Below are positions 1-14,461 of a DNA stretch of 64,000 bases, one piece after another. Under the pieces are notes generated by a model. It ran no database searches. It was not told the DNA's origin and was given only the letters and a program-made list of their open reading frames with translations. Origin of the DNA: Syngnathus acus. Taxonomy: Eukaryota; Chordata; Actinopteri; Syngnathiformes; Syngnathidae. Both the position numbers and the translations under genes were made by a program. How positions within the stretch are numbered: the first letter of the stretch is position 1; every line of letters begins with the position of its first letter. The stretch covers positions 8,363,553-8,427,552 of the forward strand of contig NC_051093.1 of NCBI RefSeq assembly GCF_901709675.1, given 5' to 3'.

Positions 1-165
1 ACCTCCCCTACCCATAACTGGTTTCCTCTTCTTAAGTTTACCCGATTGTTTCCTCCCCGTCCCCCTCCCCTCATGTATGTCTTTGCCTTGTTACCTGTAA
101 GCGTCTTTGGGTGTTTGAAAAGCGCTATACAAATTTAATGAATTATTATTATTATTCTTATTAAT
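1..165 (+). repeat. 3' end of a fish LINE/SINE-type retroelement (partial)
   Basis: The segment ends with an 'agcgtctttgggtgtttg' and 'aaaagcgctatacaaattta' type tail followed by (ATT)n. From memory, this is a very common 3' terminus of teleost L2/CR1-like LINEs and their SINE partners. Only the 3' end is in the window, and no reverse-transcriptase coding is visible. The assignment to a LINE rather than a SINE is uncertain. Confidence 0.55.
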
Positions 166-559
166 CTCGCCGTTGCATGTGAGTTGTAGTTGAATTAGCA
201 TTCATAGGCATGCGCTCGCATCCCCTCTGCTTTCATTTCTTTACCGCAATCTGCTTTTCCTCTTAAAAGATTAAGCCAAACTCCCGAGTGGCTCTCTGTA
301 AGTCGGCCGGAGTCCGGCGTGTGAAGTATGTTTTTTTGGGTGTCGCGCATGTCGAAGAGTGTGCGCGCGCCGCCATGCATAAACTCATAGGAGCTGGCCG
401 TGCAACAACAAACACTTTGCATTCGAGCGTGCGATGGTTCTCTCTGGACCGCCCCTCACTCACCCGACACCTGAACCCACGTTGCACCTGATGCCTACAC
501 ACGAGGCCCGAGTGTATACATGAAAAAGAAAATGCAAGCAAACATCTACGTGCACTCGT

Positions 560-790
560 TTAAGCCATCTGGAGCCTCGCAGGTCATGAATGAAGTGTAA
601 ATTAGGCCTTCATTAGAATTGGAAAAATGGCTTTTTATATAATGAAAATCCTTTTTAGGAATTATGGCTTTTATACAGTCGTACCTTTTCGGCTCTCCTT
701 AATTAGTCAGCAATGGCTTTGAGGATGCTATTTTCCGTTTAAGTGCGACCATCTGATTGGTTTATCGCAAGCGTCTCTACTTGAGCTTCT
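560..790. other. Candidate conserved noncoding element
   Basis: A complex, non-repetitive AT-rich stretch with homeodomain-like TTAATTAG (699-706, within CTTAATTAGTC) and several A/T blocks. It has no coding potential and no repeat signature that I recognise. Long introns of developmental transcription-factor genes often carry enhancers, so this is a guess from texture only. Confidence 0.2.
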
Positions 791-3700
791 ATTCTTTTTA
801 CTCGACGTCCTTCAGGACAAACGTTCAAATCAAACGCACATTGATGCATGCCTAACATTGCAACTGAAGAGGGGAGTGAAGGTAGCGCGCTTCGTGTTTA
901 TTTAGCAAGACGCACTGATCTCGAGTATGCCATTAAAAGTAAGGGAAACAATTTCCCAGTAAGCCGATGAGGGAGGAGGGAAAGAAAAGATAGGGGCTTT
1001 CTGATGCATCTGAAACACATGTTGGTTTCAGAAAAAAAAAAAAGATAGTTCCATGAAAGCAGATTGACGTAAACTGGTTCCATGGAAGCAGTGACATTTG
1101 ATTCTTTCAATAGCTCGGCTAAAAACCGTCCAATAAGGTTCGACTGCTCCCAAAAATTTTTTTTAATAATAATGAAAATAGTAATTGTGTTAATTGTGGC
1201 AAAAAACTACAATCAAATCAAAAAGGACTCATTTATTACAGGGTGTGATTAAAAGCAGGAGCACTTTTTAACGCCACCTGTCGAGTCTTAGTAGGCCATC
1301 GTTGATGTGGCATAGTAACTGATACGTCTTTCTCTTCGGCGAAACGACTCCAAGACAACTTTAATCTTCGATCATCAGCACTATACGTCATAGCAACATG
1401 TGTATGTTGGTAGAAACGGGATACATGAGAAAAAAAAAAGGACTCGAGATCACGATGGATGATAGCAACCGAGCTCTCATTGTGCTGGAAGATTTTTATC
1501 AGTGGTTTTGGCTCAACGAACGCTAAGATCCCCCCTAAAAATGTTTTCTCCAGACTTCAGTTTTTGTTTCTGTCTTTAGTCTCTGTTTGGCTCTGACTGT
1601 AAAGCAAATCCAAACAAGATCGTATTCACAGCAAAGGCATCGGGAATAGAGTCCCTTTCCCTCTCTGCTTTGGACTTAAGTGGTTTTCCTCCAGCAAGAC
1701 CTAAACAAACTTGCTAATGTGATTACTACAAAGCCGAGGTTTCTGTTTTGGATACGTGCTTTGAAAATTTCCCTCCATCTTCTGATAGAGTGAAAGATTC
1801 AAACGTCACAATCTGGCAGTTGGGAAGGGAAATCCTTCTGTTACCAACCACGATTATCTGAGCAATCTAAAGATGGTTTACACTGAGAGCTACTGTTTCT
1901 CTCTTTATAGTCTTGTGTTAATAAGTAATCAAAAGTGTCTCATTTGTTAGTGTTGTTTGGTCTCGCTTTTATGGCAGCTTTGGTTGGATAATTTTGACTA
2001 GCAAATTTTTGATGCAGTTGTATAATTGTTTTCAATGAGCTTTATGGAGTGCAAGTGATAAATACAGTAGACCTTGTAATTTATCGGCATAACAACCAGG
2101 CCTGATTTTGAATTTATTATTGTTTTTATTTTATTTTTTTTATTTTTATCCCGGGGGAAAAAAAGAGATAAATATAAATAAACATACATATAACATTTAT
2201 ATAAATATATATAATCTAAAAAAAATCAATAACTAGGGCATTTGAAACGTTTTTTTTAGTCTATGAAAAAAAATTAAAATTTGAGTCTATGGTTCACTCA
2301 GCCAGTTAACGCTTTGACAGAACAACGCAAACGCTCACACCCGCCACCATTTAGATCGGCATGTGCTCTGTAAGCCTGTTATTAAAAAGAAGCCTTGATG
2401 TGGTCGCTGGGTGGCAAAGCGTTGTATCACGACGACTTTCACTTTCTGACTACAATGGTTCCTTCTTCCCTCCTTTTTTTTTTTTTTAGTCATCTCCATC
2501 TGGACCCTGTCTGGACCCATTGAGTGTTACAACCTCATAATACCAAATTGGTTGTAATTCCTGTATTGTTTGATCATTTAGGAGCTCGACTTTAGAAAGT
2601 GTGCAAAAAGAGTCCATGCGCTCACACATGTTATGATTCAAAAGGTGTTTGAGTTCTTTGGCCTTGCGGCACTTTTGGAGTCAACAGGTAAATCCTGTTT
2701 CCATCAGGCCCAAGGCTGTGCTCATTTCTTATTTTGTGTACGAATACCCCTCCCTGGCTCGTCTTACTTAAATCAACCCGCCATCTCCTCCTAATCTTGT
2801 GCAAGCACTCGACCACGTGTTGATGTCTCGGGCTACAGTGCCAGATTCTGTCTATATTTTTCAACTTACTGCACGCATAAAATCTTCACTGCTTTGCTAT
2901 GTGTTATCTTGCGGCGCAGACCGTGGGGTCAATTAAGTTGACAAATGCGACGCAGAAGGGCACGGTGGCACTGACACGGTTATTTCAATATTGAGTGACA
3001 CACTTTGCCCGAACAGTCAATGTACTATTTTTTTTTTAGCACTAGCTTGACTGTTCTAGATTGGAAAGTCCTCAAATTTATCAATGCAGATTTTTGCTGG
3101 ACCGGGAATTTCCTATTGATTTCGTAACTACTATCTTTTAGTGTGCAAGCATATTTTTCTTGGAAATCCTGCCGCGACATCCTCAAGGGCAAAGATTATT
3201 ACTTGACTTCTGATTCATTCACTCACAGACAACTTTTATAATCTCACTCACACATTATTGTAATTATATTTGATCCTTATGGGAATATATGTTAAAATTT
3301 ATATTCCAGATTGGATTTATTTTCAATTTTGTCCTTAGTATACTTTCAAAGGATTATTATATTACCTTGTATATCAAACTGACCGATGTTTACGATGTTC
3401 CAGCTGCAGCGCGTCTTTCTTCGTCCCCCCCCCCACATGCATTTAGAGACCTAAAGACCAATAGTACTGCAGTGTTCTCTCTCATTCCATCTGTTCTCCT
3501 GGTGTGAGTATAACTTACAGTAGCGTGGAGGGTCTCTTGAGGTCAGAGAACAAAAATCACAAGGACATGTGGAATGCTGAAAAATGGCCAGTACAAACAG
3601 GCAGGCCTGGCTCTCCATCTGTGCAGAGCTCAGTAACCACCAACTACGCCACCACTATCCAATAGAAGCTAAATTGATTTGTACTTTTAGCCTCTAAAGG

Positions 3701-4059
3701 CCAGATCAAGAAATTTCACAGGATAAAAAAGAATAGCTAACAATGGGTAAAAAGGCAAGCATAGCATTTATATTAAATGTAGGAATAAATCATGACGTTT
3801 GATGACTCATGTCTGGTAACTTTTCATAATTCAATAATAATTCTTCTAAAAAGTGATTGCAGTATATGAGGAGCTGCTGCTTGTGAGGTTTAGCGACCTC
3901 AAGATTGTCTTAGTCATGCAACTGATTTACGCTGAGATTTTTTGTGATGAGTCGCTCGACGAGATGACAAATAGCATTGTTTCATATTTTGTTTTACTTT
4001 ACGTCTCGGGGCTCATTTTGTATATAATCAAGCTATTATCGGGCTTACCGACCCAATGG

Positions 4060-4340
4060 CAATTTATGAGGCTCGGTTTCTCTCCTTGGCACGAGTCCAC
4101 AACAATGGAAAGCATGTGGGTCCAGCAGGGCGCCAAAGCCACACAAAATGAAGGGAGCAGTTTGGGTTTCACCTCCGAGCTGCAGAAGAGAGAGAGAGAA
4201 AAAAAAGGGGGGATGTGAGGGCAAAAGAGAAAACAAACACAGTGGGATTGTTGAATTATGGGTAAAGACAGCTGAAGCTGACCAGGTTTGGCCTCCATGG
4301 TACAGTGGGGGGGCCTTATTGAAAAACAAGAAGTCCATGA
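4060..4340. other. Candidate conserved noncoding element
   Basis: A mixed-composition stretch without recognisable repeats. It contains a SOX-type ACAATGG core (4101-4107) and two GC-balanced blocks separated by a purine-rich run. Overlapping open frames on both strands look like chance products. An enhancer role is inference only. Confidence 0.2.
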
Positions 4341-7300
4341 CTCAGTCTCAAGGCTGTCAATTTTTTTTTTTTTACCCCCAGACATTGTAGAAAAACATAT
4401 GCAGTTAGATAAAAAATAGAACACCTTTAAAAACATCAAACTTCAGAGTTCAATATGGTCATGCAAATGTTCCACGTATCCTCACTGTTATTGCCAAAAA
4501 TGGAGGAGGCGGAGAACTGTGGCGAGCGAACGAAAGGAGAGATCTCTCCTCACATTTGCTATCAATTTAGGGCACTGAAAATAAGCACCAGGTTTCACTG
4601 GAACCGTGTGGAACACCAGGAATGTTTTTCTGTATAAAATTTTAGGGGGGAGGTGCAAGGTTGGAGGAGAGCGAGAGAAAATACTGCTCTATAGTGGGGG
4701 AAATAATGACAAAAATTGGGACGAGGCAAAGTTAAAAAAATAAAAAAAGCGATTGTGGTTTAGTAATAGCACCTTGGGTCCAGATGTGAAGCCGTCAAAC
4801 CGGTGATGTGAAACTCAGACAGTTTTTGGGGATACGCTGACCCAGTTGACCTCAAAGAACAGAGCCCAGGACTCCAAAGTGTGATTTTAATTTTAAATAT
4901 GATCGAAATAGCATCTATGGTGCCTTCCTTTTTCAAACCTGCAGCTCCATTTGTGTATGTGATGGTGTCAGGGTCTGCTGGAGCGACCGGAGACTCCCTC
5001 AGGGGTCTTGCTAGGAAGAGAAATCAATACTAGCTGCGACATTCCTGATTTCTCCAGAATTTCGACGTCTGGAGTTGCGTACTGAAGCTTTGCCACACTA
5101 AAAGTCTCGAAATGTGTCATCCACCAGTGTTGGATCAACAAATGCTTTTCGAAGCAGTTTGGATACATGAGGTCGAGACTCCAATTGAGCGGTTGACCCT
5201 CGGGCAAACCGGCTTCACCCAACTCTTCCCATCGACAAAGTGCTCCTGTTATGCTGATAGAACCAGTCAAAAAGGACTTGAAACAAGGAAAGAGTTTAAA
5301 GAGCGAGCAGGCGAGAGTGGAGAAGGGAGGGGGGGGTGTTAGGAGACAGACCAGATGTGTCTTTTGTTTAGATTTGAACGGAGCGGAAAGGAGGGGTGTA
5401 GGAGTTTAGAAGGCAAAAGAGAGAGCAAAACCAAGTGGGAGTGTGATTTTTTTTTTTTTTTTTTTGGGGTACTGTAATGAAACCAAGCATTCATAGCTAA
5501 GCGGCTGAATGTGGGGAGAGCGGCTTTGCCATGCAGTGTGTTATTACCTACCAGTGAAACCACATTCATTATACTAATTGCTACAATGGTCCCGGCGGCT
5601 GTGGGCTGGAGGAGAGAAAAAAAAGAGAGAGGCTGAATTTTGAATATTTGTTAGGCTCATTGACTCCTAAATTCATTACATGTGTCATTATAGGTCATTG
5701 GGATGAGCTCCATTCTTTTAGTTACAAAAACCGCTGATCAGCTCGAAGCTTAGTTTGACCTCTAAATCACCAGCAGGTCAACATCGGCAGGAGTCCGTTA
5801 ACACAGCATTCCTTTACAATCTCATGCCGAGGCTATTATATGGATATAATGACTAAAATGGTTGGAATTTCCTGCATTTTGCTACATAATAGTTGCGCTC
5901 TCAGCAGCTTGTGTCAATATTTTACTCCATGTGTCCAATGTATGCATAGTTCTCTCTCCGAGAAGGCGAACGCGATGACAGTTCGAATATGCGCCGTGGC
6001 GAACACACGGACGCTATCGGAGCTCAATCTGCTGAGTGCTGGGCCCAACTCAAATCAGTCTCCCCAAAATATTGCCAGTTGTGATCTGCAATATGGCCAG
6101 CAGTTGTTTGTAAAACATTAGCAGCACATTGCTGAATTCTTAAGTGCTCCTTCACGGGAAATGAAGGACTGAGTGACTTAAGGGGCCCTATTTTGGTAGG
6201 CTGTGCTTGGGTTGTCTTTTTTTGTGCAGGGGAAATGGTTAAGTTTGGCGTGTTTGTGAATTTGGTAGATGCGCTATGCCTCATAAAATACCAAAAAATG
6301 TTTTTTGCCACCCCAAAGAAAAAAAAAAAAATCCTAGCTCCGCCTGTGATTTGGACAGAAATGTTTTAGGAAAAACTCAGATTCATTTTAGCTTATGTTA
6401 TTTTTGTGTTACATTTTCATATACAGTGTCATCACCAAATGGAGAATGCCCAGTAACTTACACGGTGGTCCTTTTATCATCACTTTCAATTGTTGGACAC
6501 ACTTTAGAAGCAATCATTCCCCTGAGCTATTATCATAATAGTGGCATCCCATTCCTCTTTACGGCATTTGCTACCTTGTTTCTACTACACAGGCCAGAAG
6601 AAACCTAGGAAGACTCTGGTCTGGCTATGTTAGCCAGTTTGGACAGCCAAAATAAATGTGAAACCCTCCCTCCAACCTCAGCCTTGGAAGTGTGCACTAG
6701 TGTGGTAGGAGACTCATGTTTGAAGGGAATTCCTGTATGTGGACTGGAGCACTCATGCAACACTTACTGTGCATTATGTTAAACTGTGTATTTACACAGG
6801 TTGAATGGGTGCTTCATCATGATGATTGATCACAGATTCCCGTCAACTGTCAGGTGGATTTTATGTCGGTTAGTCATAGCAGGGCGGCAGTGACAAGAAG
6901 TGGAGAGAAATCAACTGCTCTGAGATGATGTTGGCCCTGGCAACAGCACTCTGGCTCTACTTTGTCACTAAAGGTTGACAGCTCACGGATGATATCGCAT
7001 TTCCTCGTGCTGGCATATTCCCCGCTTCGACCCCCCCCGCCCCCCTCTTAGTGCCCTGAGGTAGAAAGCGTGAGGTTGTGGCTCCGATTGTTTCTGTTAC
7101 TGTGTGGAAATAGATGCCACACTGTGGCGAGGATCCCCACACCATCAAAAGAAGTGGGAAAAAAAGGAATTCGGCCTATTAAAGTAGAGAAAGTGCCTGG
7201 TAGGAATTAGCGAAGTAAATACCGCAAAATCGCAAGTGAATAAATCACGACAGACTTTGTTTTGGACCGAATAAAAATGACTGAGACGTAATAATTAGAA

Positions 7301-7765
7301 TGTTAGTATTTATATGAAAAAAGAAATTTGAAGATGAAAAATAAATAAATAAAATACAAAAAATATTATGAAGAAAAGCAGAAAAAAAAAAAAAAAATTC
7401 AAGCAAAGGTTTGCTTACCGCACGAGTAGATTTTTATCACAGTGATGACAGCTGAGCTGCCCCCTCAATGTTTCCTTCCCTCGTTCTTGCTGTGGCACAG
7501 GGGGGCTCCCATGCTGGGTGCATTTGAAGTGGCTTTAGGGAGGCCCTGGAGCGTGCCAAAAGGTCAGAGGTTACAACAACTGGGCCTCCCTGGACCACCC
7601 TCAGTCACACGTACACACGTGCGTGCTTCATTACAACTCCTGGCAGGATCAGAGATCACTTCCAGATCTCCCCGACGTTTGACAACAATAAATGGCATGC
7701 TTGCTGTTGTTAGCCTGTAACTCATTGCAACACAATTCCAAAATGATAACTTTCATTTTGGTCTC

Positions 7766-7838
7766 GGGCCGTCACTATCGAGTATTCTCAGAATGGATTA
7801 TTCTGTCGATTATTCCGATGAATCGAATCATCTGATAC
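7766..7838. mobile_element. Decayed hAT-like repeat fragment
   Basis: The segment reads 'gggccgtcactatcgag' followed by repeated cgatta/gaatcg words. This resembles the common teleost hAT-type repeat beginning 'gggctgcaacta' or 'ggccgtcactatcgatta'. A second decayed copy with the same opening lies at 28408-28530. No target duplication could be established. Confidence 0.35.
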
Positions 7839-8215
7839 AATTTTATTTTGCACAAGTGTAAAACATTTTTCCCCTAATATCTCTATTATTTTTTTAATTT
7901 TTATTGTTTGGTATTGAAAAAACACCAACCCAGGATTATTATTTTTTTGTGTAGCTTTCAAAGAGGATGTTTTGCGCACAGAAGAATTTGTCAAGCATGC
8001 AGCAAGCTGTGAAATTACTCTGTCATTCATTTCACCTATCCGAGAAAAGCGGCATCAAAACCACTCGTTCAGCGGCCTCGTTCTTTCTTTTTTCTTTTGT
8101 TAAAAGACGCATGTCCGTGTTTCACGCTAAAGGATCAAGCACCCCGTCACCGGTGCCGCCCCTCACCTTGTCCCTCCCTCTCAGTTTAACATCTGTTTTC
8201 AGTAAGAACCAGTGA

Positions 8216-8520
8216 GGGAGTGTCGGACTCTTAAAATTAATTAGCGTATTACCAAATGCTTGAGTGAGAGAAGACCTCGTTAGACTCCTGTTACGAGTCT
8301 ACACGGTGTAGCGCAGTCCCAAGAGAGACGGAGATTATTTATCACAGGACCAATTAGAGTCGGACGTGAGGTCACTGACCTTATGTCTGGCCTCATCAGC
8401 TCCCGTGTCACCTAACCGGGGGAGATGAGAAGGGGTCGGGGCTATCTTGACATCGTGACTGTGTGACGATGATATTTCTATATTCGCTCCTCTTAATTGA
8501 TAGTTAGGGACAGTTATGCG
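8216..8520. other. Candidate conserved noncoding element
   Basis: A complex GC-balanced block with TTAATTAGC (8237-8245), AATTAGAG and several TGACC/GGTCA nuclear-receptor half-sites around 8370-8385. It has no simple repeats and no coding signal. The claim of regulatory function is inference from composition and genomic setting. Confidence 0.22.
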
Positions 8521-11500
8521 GAATTTTGATCATATAATCAATTAGAACCAGAGTCTTGAGCTTCCTTCCACAATACAAAACACATCAATTTAAAAAAAAA
8601 AAAAAAAATGTTTGTGAAATTTAGCCATTTGTGACCTTGCGGGATAGAAACAATGGTTCTAATTAAGACTTTCCCTTTTTTTTCTTCCATGTTTGTGCTC
8701 CTGACCGTCTGTTCTGGTTGCCCGTCCAACAGGTAAGAGACAATCCCACAAAGTGAACCTTTCCAAATTCTCATCCCACCCTTCATCTTGAAGCGCAGCT
8801 TGAGAATGTTAATACCGCCTTCAATTTGGAGTGTTTTTATAGCATGTTGGATGAAAGCCCTGCTATTGTTTTGTAGTCTCTAATAATGCAGGCAGACAAA
8901 TGTTTGAAGCACCCACTCCTCCTCTCCTTCTGTCAAGTCTCCATTACAATGCCTTAATTTGTTCACAGACAACATTTGCCCCCCCCCCACCCCCGCTCAC
9001 CCACCACCATTCCCTTGTCTCGCAAACTAAACTCTCTCTTTTTCCTTCTCCTATCTCCCATCTCTCCTGCTCCTCCTCCTCCTTAACATTTGGCCTAGCC
9101 CACCGCGTCTCCCTTTTCCAGATCCCTGCTTCTTCTCTCCACCCTCCTCTCGCTCTCAGCCCAGTTCTGTTTGCGTGTGTTTACCTCCATCGTTCCACCA
9201 GATGGTTTGTGTTAGGACTCTACATTTGACAGCTCGGCTCTTTTTTTTCTTTAATATTTTTATAACACCACACGGATCGCTCAGACCTGTAGAAACACAC
9301 AAGAAAAGCAAGCAGGGGGGTTGCAAGGAAATTAAAATATGAAAAATCCCGCTGGATTAATAATTCTATGCAATTATTGTGTCAAGCCAAGGGCAGTAGT
9401 CAGAGCTTGCTGCGCTTTGAGTTGGTTCCACTATCCTTTTTTTTTTTTTTTTTTGGAGCCAAAAATAAATACGTACAGTATAGTTTAATATTGACTTAAA
9501 TCACATCTGTGAGGGTGATTTAATCCAAGTCCTCTACCCTCTCTCTTCCGTGTCTTTTGGAAGGGAAAAGCGGCCACAGCTGCCAGAAATAATTGCTTGT
9601 TTGCTGGTATTTACTTAAAACAGTCAGAGACGGAAAACGAAAATGAGTCAGTGCGAGGGAAAGACGGAACAATCTACATGGACCATGCATCCATTCATTT
9701 GCTAGACTGCTCTTCACATTCTCACAGTCAGTGCACTGGAACCAAACTTAGTCTTAACGTTATAAATACACATGTGTATTAAAATTCAAAAGGGTGCTAC
9801 AGAATGTAGTAGGGAGAAATATAATGGTTTAAATGTTGCTCACTAATGATTACTGTATTTGCATAAGCGGTTAATCTGGAAATTATGTTTTTGTATTAAT
9901 TGATGACTCATATAATTATTGGTCTGTATGCAGATCTTGTCAGAAATTAGCCTATCGTGATCGGTGTTATCGGAAAACCAGTAATCGTAATTGTACAAGG
10001 AAAGGTTTTTTTCTTTTCTGAATATCATTACTTTAGGAATTTAATACAAAAAGAAAAAGAAGATGGATAGGTGGGTGCATTTTATATTATGAAGAGGATC
10101 AGGAGAACCCTCTGCTTGAAGCTAAGCTAATCACCTCTTGGCTCTCGCTTCACACTTAATGGTTAGCCTCTCTGCAGTCAAGCCAAAAAGCACATTCCCT
10201 CTGAAAAAGTCTGTAAAAGTTGCCAAGAAGATTGCCAGCCATCTGGCTAGTTTATAGTTTGGAAATCCCTCTCATAGTGAAGTGTACACACTGCTTGTGT
10301 GTGTGTTACATGTGAAGTTGATGAATGAGTGCAATCGTGCATCTTTGTGTGGGTGTTTCATTTGGGTGCCTGGCGTGATTTACATGCCTTGTCCCTGAGC
10401 AGGACTCTGTCTTCACACCTAAACCCCAGAACAGATTGATTATTTGACATAAACTAGGCAACATGCACGTGTTTCTGACAGCATCATTTGATCGAGGAAG
10501 ATAGGGCCGAGTCATTTTGAATATTGCGATAGATGCGATCCCTTCCCGTGATTTTTTTTTTTTAAACTATCAGATTTGTTACAGTCCATCAATGTTTTGC
10601 TCTTATCGGTTAGGGTTAGCTATAAAAAGACAAAATACCCATGAATTAATATATTTTATTTATTTATTTATTGGGCTATATATAAAACAAGAATTGGATG
10701 TCAAATGGTGATTTCGTTCATTTTGTTTTGAAGGATGATCCCAGTCTGCAGATGCACATAGCTGTCCTCCATTCTGGCCTCCTCCTCTTCTACTCCCATT
10801 ACCGCCTTTCTCCCCGTTCGCCCTCCCCGAAGAACCACAAACAATAAACCTTCTGTTACATTTAACCCCCTCACGTGTCCCCCCCCCCCCCTTCCATCGC
10901 TTTCTCTCGCTCTCACTGCATGATAGATATTTAGTTTCTGTCCTTATTTGCTCACTCGTCTCTCTCGCGTGGACTCCACGATACAGTGGACAGCGACTTA
11001 TTCTGGCCTCTGCTTACTCTCGCAGCGTAAGCCAATGACAGCAGAGATTAGTATCTCATAGCGGCTGGGATTGTGTTTAAAGTGGTTGTGTTTGTGTACA
11101 ATAGCCTGCTAGTGGCATTAGCCCTCATCACAGCTCCACAGCAAGCAGCAGTGGCATTGGGACAGCAAACAGATGTTGGCCTAATCTTCCTCTAATGAGA
11201 TTGGTCCCTCATTCCTACGTCTTTATGGAAGCAGCAAGCTGGCGGGCAAACAGGCTGTGGATGGGAGAATGGACACAAACGTTGAGTGCTGAATGAGTTG
11301 AATGGGTTACCTCAAAGGTTAGTTAGCCATGGTTGGTGAGGCGGGTAAGATGTTGGACAGACGAGCTGTGACAATTTTGATTATCATAAGGAATTTGATC
11401 AGAAGGTCCAGAAAGTCAAAAGTAGTTGGGAATAACTCGGACTTGGAAATATAGTCAGTGCCATGCTCAACGTGCCGAGCTCTTATTCCCCCCACAAGAA

Positions 11501-12284
11501 TAAATAGGTTGGAGTTCAATTTTATTACTATTGGCTTGTATATTTGAACATGAAGCGGTTTAGCTGCGAGTGTCATGTTCTGCTGCCTTTACTATATTTA
11601 TATAAGGCAGTCAAGAGCACAGGTTGATTTTATTTTTTTTAGATCTGTCTCCTTTGAATTAAGATATCTCGCCGCAAAAAAAACGGTCTTTTGAAATGTT
11701 AGCCGGCTTTGGTTCGTGGTGAAGAAAAAGCCAGGACGCTGCTACAGGGCCAACGTTTATAGTTTCCTAATTTGGGGCTGAATCCTTTTCCCAATGCTGA
11801 GGTGGATGTAAAGTGTAGGACTGAAGGATTTTGTGGCCTGTGGTCTATATGTACACAATGTTCTTGTCAGCACAGGCACACTGCTAAGTTTGGTCCTTTC
11901 AGTCAAGTCACCCGTGCTTTTATTTTTTTTACTTCCCCAACTGTGTTTCATGAAAGTCTTCTCATCTGGTATACCTCTTAAAATTAAATCGTTTTTACAG
12001 TCGCTAAGACATTTCCGAGATGAACACCAATCACGCTTTCTTGCATTTTCCTCGGTCTTTCCGAGTTCTCATTGATTTTATTTTTCTCATTTTGTAACAG
12101 AAATATACACAAATGTGTGCTTATGCATGTACACAGTGATCATTGAGATTACAGTTTTTTGCGCTTTGGCCTGAGCCATACCGCATCTTAAAAAGTCCCG
12201 CTGCATTTTGTGGGTTAACACAATGTGCACAGACGCGCACACATTTATGCATGTACAGTATGTGGCAGATACAGGATATGTATG

Positions 12285-12308
12285 CACACACACACACACA
12301 CACACACA
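12285..12308. repeat. (CA)n microsatellite
   Basis: About 12 uninterrupted CA dinucleotides in the nfix intron. Confidence 0.95.
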
Positions 12309-12769
12309 TCTGCTCGGGGGTTACTGGGTGCATACTCCTAAAAGAATGACCTCACTTGAGCTGTTTGGAAGCTTCAGGCAGAACTGAGAGAAGACTTGAG
12401 AGAAAGGGAGAGGGCTCAGCAGCGGGTGAAAGTGTCACATGAGAAAGTTTGTCACGCATACTATTCATTTTCCTGAAAGCTGATAGGTTAACTAGTGATT
12501 CAGTTTCCTTCGTGTGTGTGTGTGGCGTTATCAGAGACTTAATACACATTGTGAACAAGTTTACACAAGTTCATTGCTGGTGCTTTTAATGTGAGCATTT
12601 TTTTTTTTGTACTGAACTGAGACCTAGCCAGAACATGTGCAGGTCTCTGCCTTGGAATTTTATTATTGGCTAACAGGTTAGTGTCATAAGAGTAACTTAT
12701 TCCCAGGCCTGACTTTTTAAGTGTTTCAGCTTCACCCAGCACATCACTGATATTTTTTTCATGTCTTTT

Positions 12770-12839
12770 TTAACTCATTCACTGCAACCCAGTTAATATC
12801 GTTGACGTCTATAACCGTCATTGGCACTGAACGAGTTAA
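12770..12839. mobile_element. Short palindromic MITE relic with TTAA ends
   Basis: The 70-bp unit starts TTAACTCATTCACTGC and ends GCACTGAACGAGTTAA, which are near-perfect inverted repeats (14 of 16 positions). Both ends are TTAA, the target of piggyBac-like transposases. A second inner dyad (GACGTC...GACGG-like) is near the centre. This 'ttaactcattcactgc' palindrome is a familiar dispersed repeat in fish genomes. No transposase is present. Confidence 0.6.
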
Positions 12840-14444
12840 TTGTAAACATATTTGCCGTTTTGCTCCTCTTTAGCCGGATTTATGATTAGACGATACCGAA
12901 TTGACTGCAAAGCGCCCGGATGACCGTTTTGTAAGAGTTCTTCTGGGACACTTTATCTAGTATAGCGTCTGCCGTAAAAATACCCCTCTATTATCCTTTA
13001 GGGATACGCTGAGCCCCACTGTGGGTTAAATTAGCGCCAGATAATCATCTCCTTCTGGACTATGGCACACTAGAACAGTTTTACACCCCATTTGCCAGGA
13101 CGAAGGGAACGACTTGCCTCGACGACCCCCCCTTTTGCTTTCAATTCATACAGCCTTCAGCGAAAACACAAGTTCCTTCTGCTATTTATCAAATTAACAC
13201 CTAAAATTAAGCATATGTGAGTAATCGTGTTACTAAAAAGTATGTGGACGAGAGAGGATGCAGCTGGAGTTGGCTGGCGGGCCATGTCAACTAGCAGCAG
13301 GACTGTAAGAAGAAAAATGGCCACAGTTCTGGTGAAGTGTCTCTGAAGGATGATAGATCAAGGACCTTCTCCGCCTTGTCGTCATTCTGTCAAAACCGTA
13401 TCTTTATTCTCCCACACTCCCCTTGCCTCTCTTAACCCAACGCCATTATGTCTTAAATCTCTCTTTCCGCCTGATTTTTGCCTGGAAGTTAAAATAGGAG
13501 GAAAAAAAAGCACATTAGACAACCTGGCTGCTTCCAACCCCCTTTAGATAAACATCATGATGCAAATCATGCACGTTGCATAAAGAGACCACTCGTCCAG
13601 TAAAACCAAATTTCAACATTTCATTTTTGTGTGTCTAAATCCACCAACCCAAATTCTAAGTCCAGATTTGCTACACAACTCGCAGCAGTGTCCTGAGCCT
13701 GTGTGGCCCAGTGCTGGGATGTGGAGTGAAGCAGGAAATGTGTGAGCCATGAAGGCATGTGTTTATGCTGGCTGCAGTCGCCCATCACCAGCCAGAGGGA
13801 AAACAGACACCAGCGCCGTTTGCTGCCGGCCTCCTTCTCCTTAGTCTTTTCTCACCTTCGGGCTCTCCAACATGCCCCTCTAGTTTTCCCCTCTTTGTTT
13901 TTCTCTTTTGTTGCTTTTCAACACATTAGGCTTTATGGGTAGGAGCGACGATGACTGATGAAGTAACTCAAAGCTGGTTCTACAAAAAATGACGACTCAC
14001 TTAGAAGCAGATGTCGGACTGAGAAAAAAAATATAGAGGATTACACTTATATAAAATAAAAAATATCCTTTGAAGAACTCGTCCTTTTTTCGGCTGCAGT
14101 CTAGCGGCGGAAATGTTTTGCACTTTTGTTGTAATCATATTCAGAGTTTGAAAAAAAAAAAAATCGTGAAGATCCCGGGTCAGTGTTGTTAAAAGCAAAA
14201 ACGTAATAAGCCGACTAATAATATCAAATAAATCAAAGTCCGACCTGCAGATCCTGGCTCTCTGTTTGGTTGGCCTGGGCCCCAAATCAACAATTCAGTC
14301 AAGGTTTTCCTTCAGCGCTGGACATTAAAGCTTTTGGACAAGAGAAGGTTCCGTCACACAATTGAATGTATTTCAGAATTTCTCTGTTTGTTAGACGGCT
14401 ACATTAGCTTAATCATTGCCTGATGTTTCCTGTACTCTGTGTGG

Positions 14445-14461
14445 GTGTGTGTGTGTGTGTG
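14445..14461. repeat. (GT)n microsatellite
   Basis: About eight GT dinucleotides in the nfix intron. Confidence 0.9.
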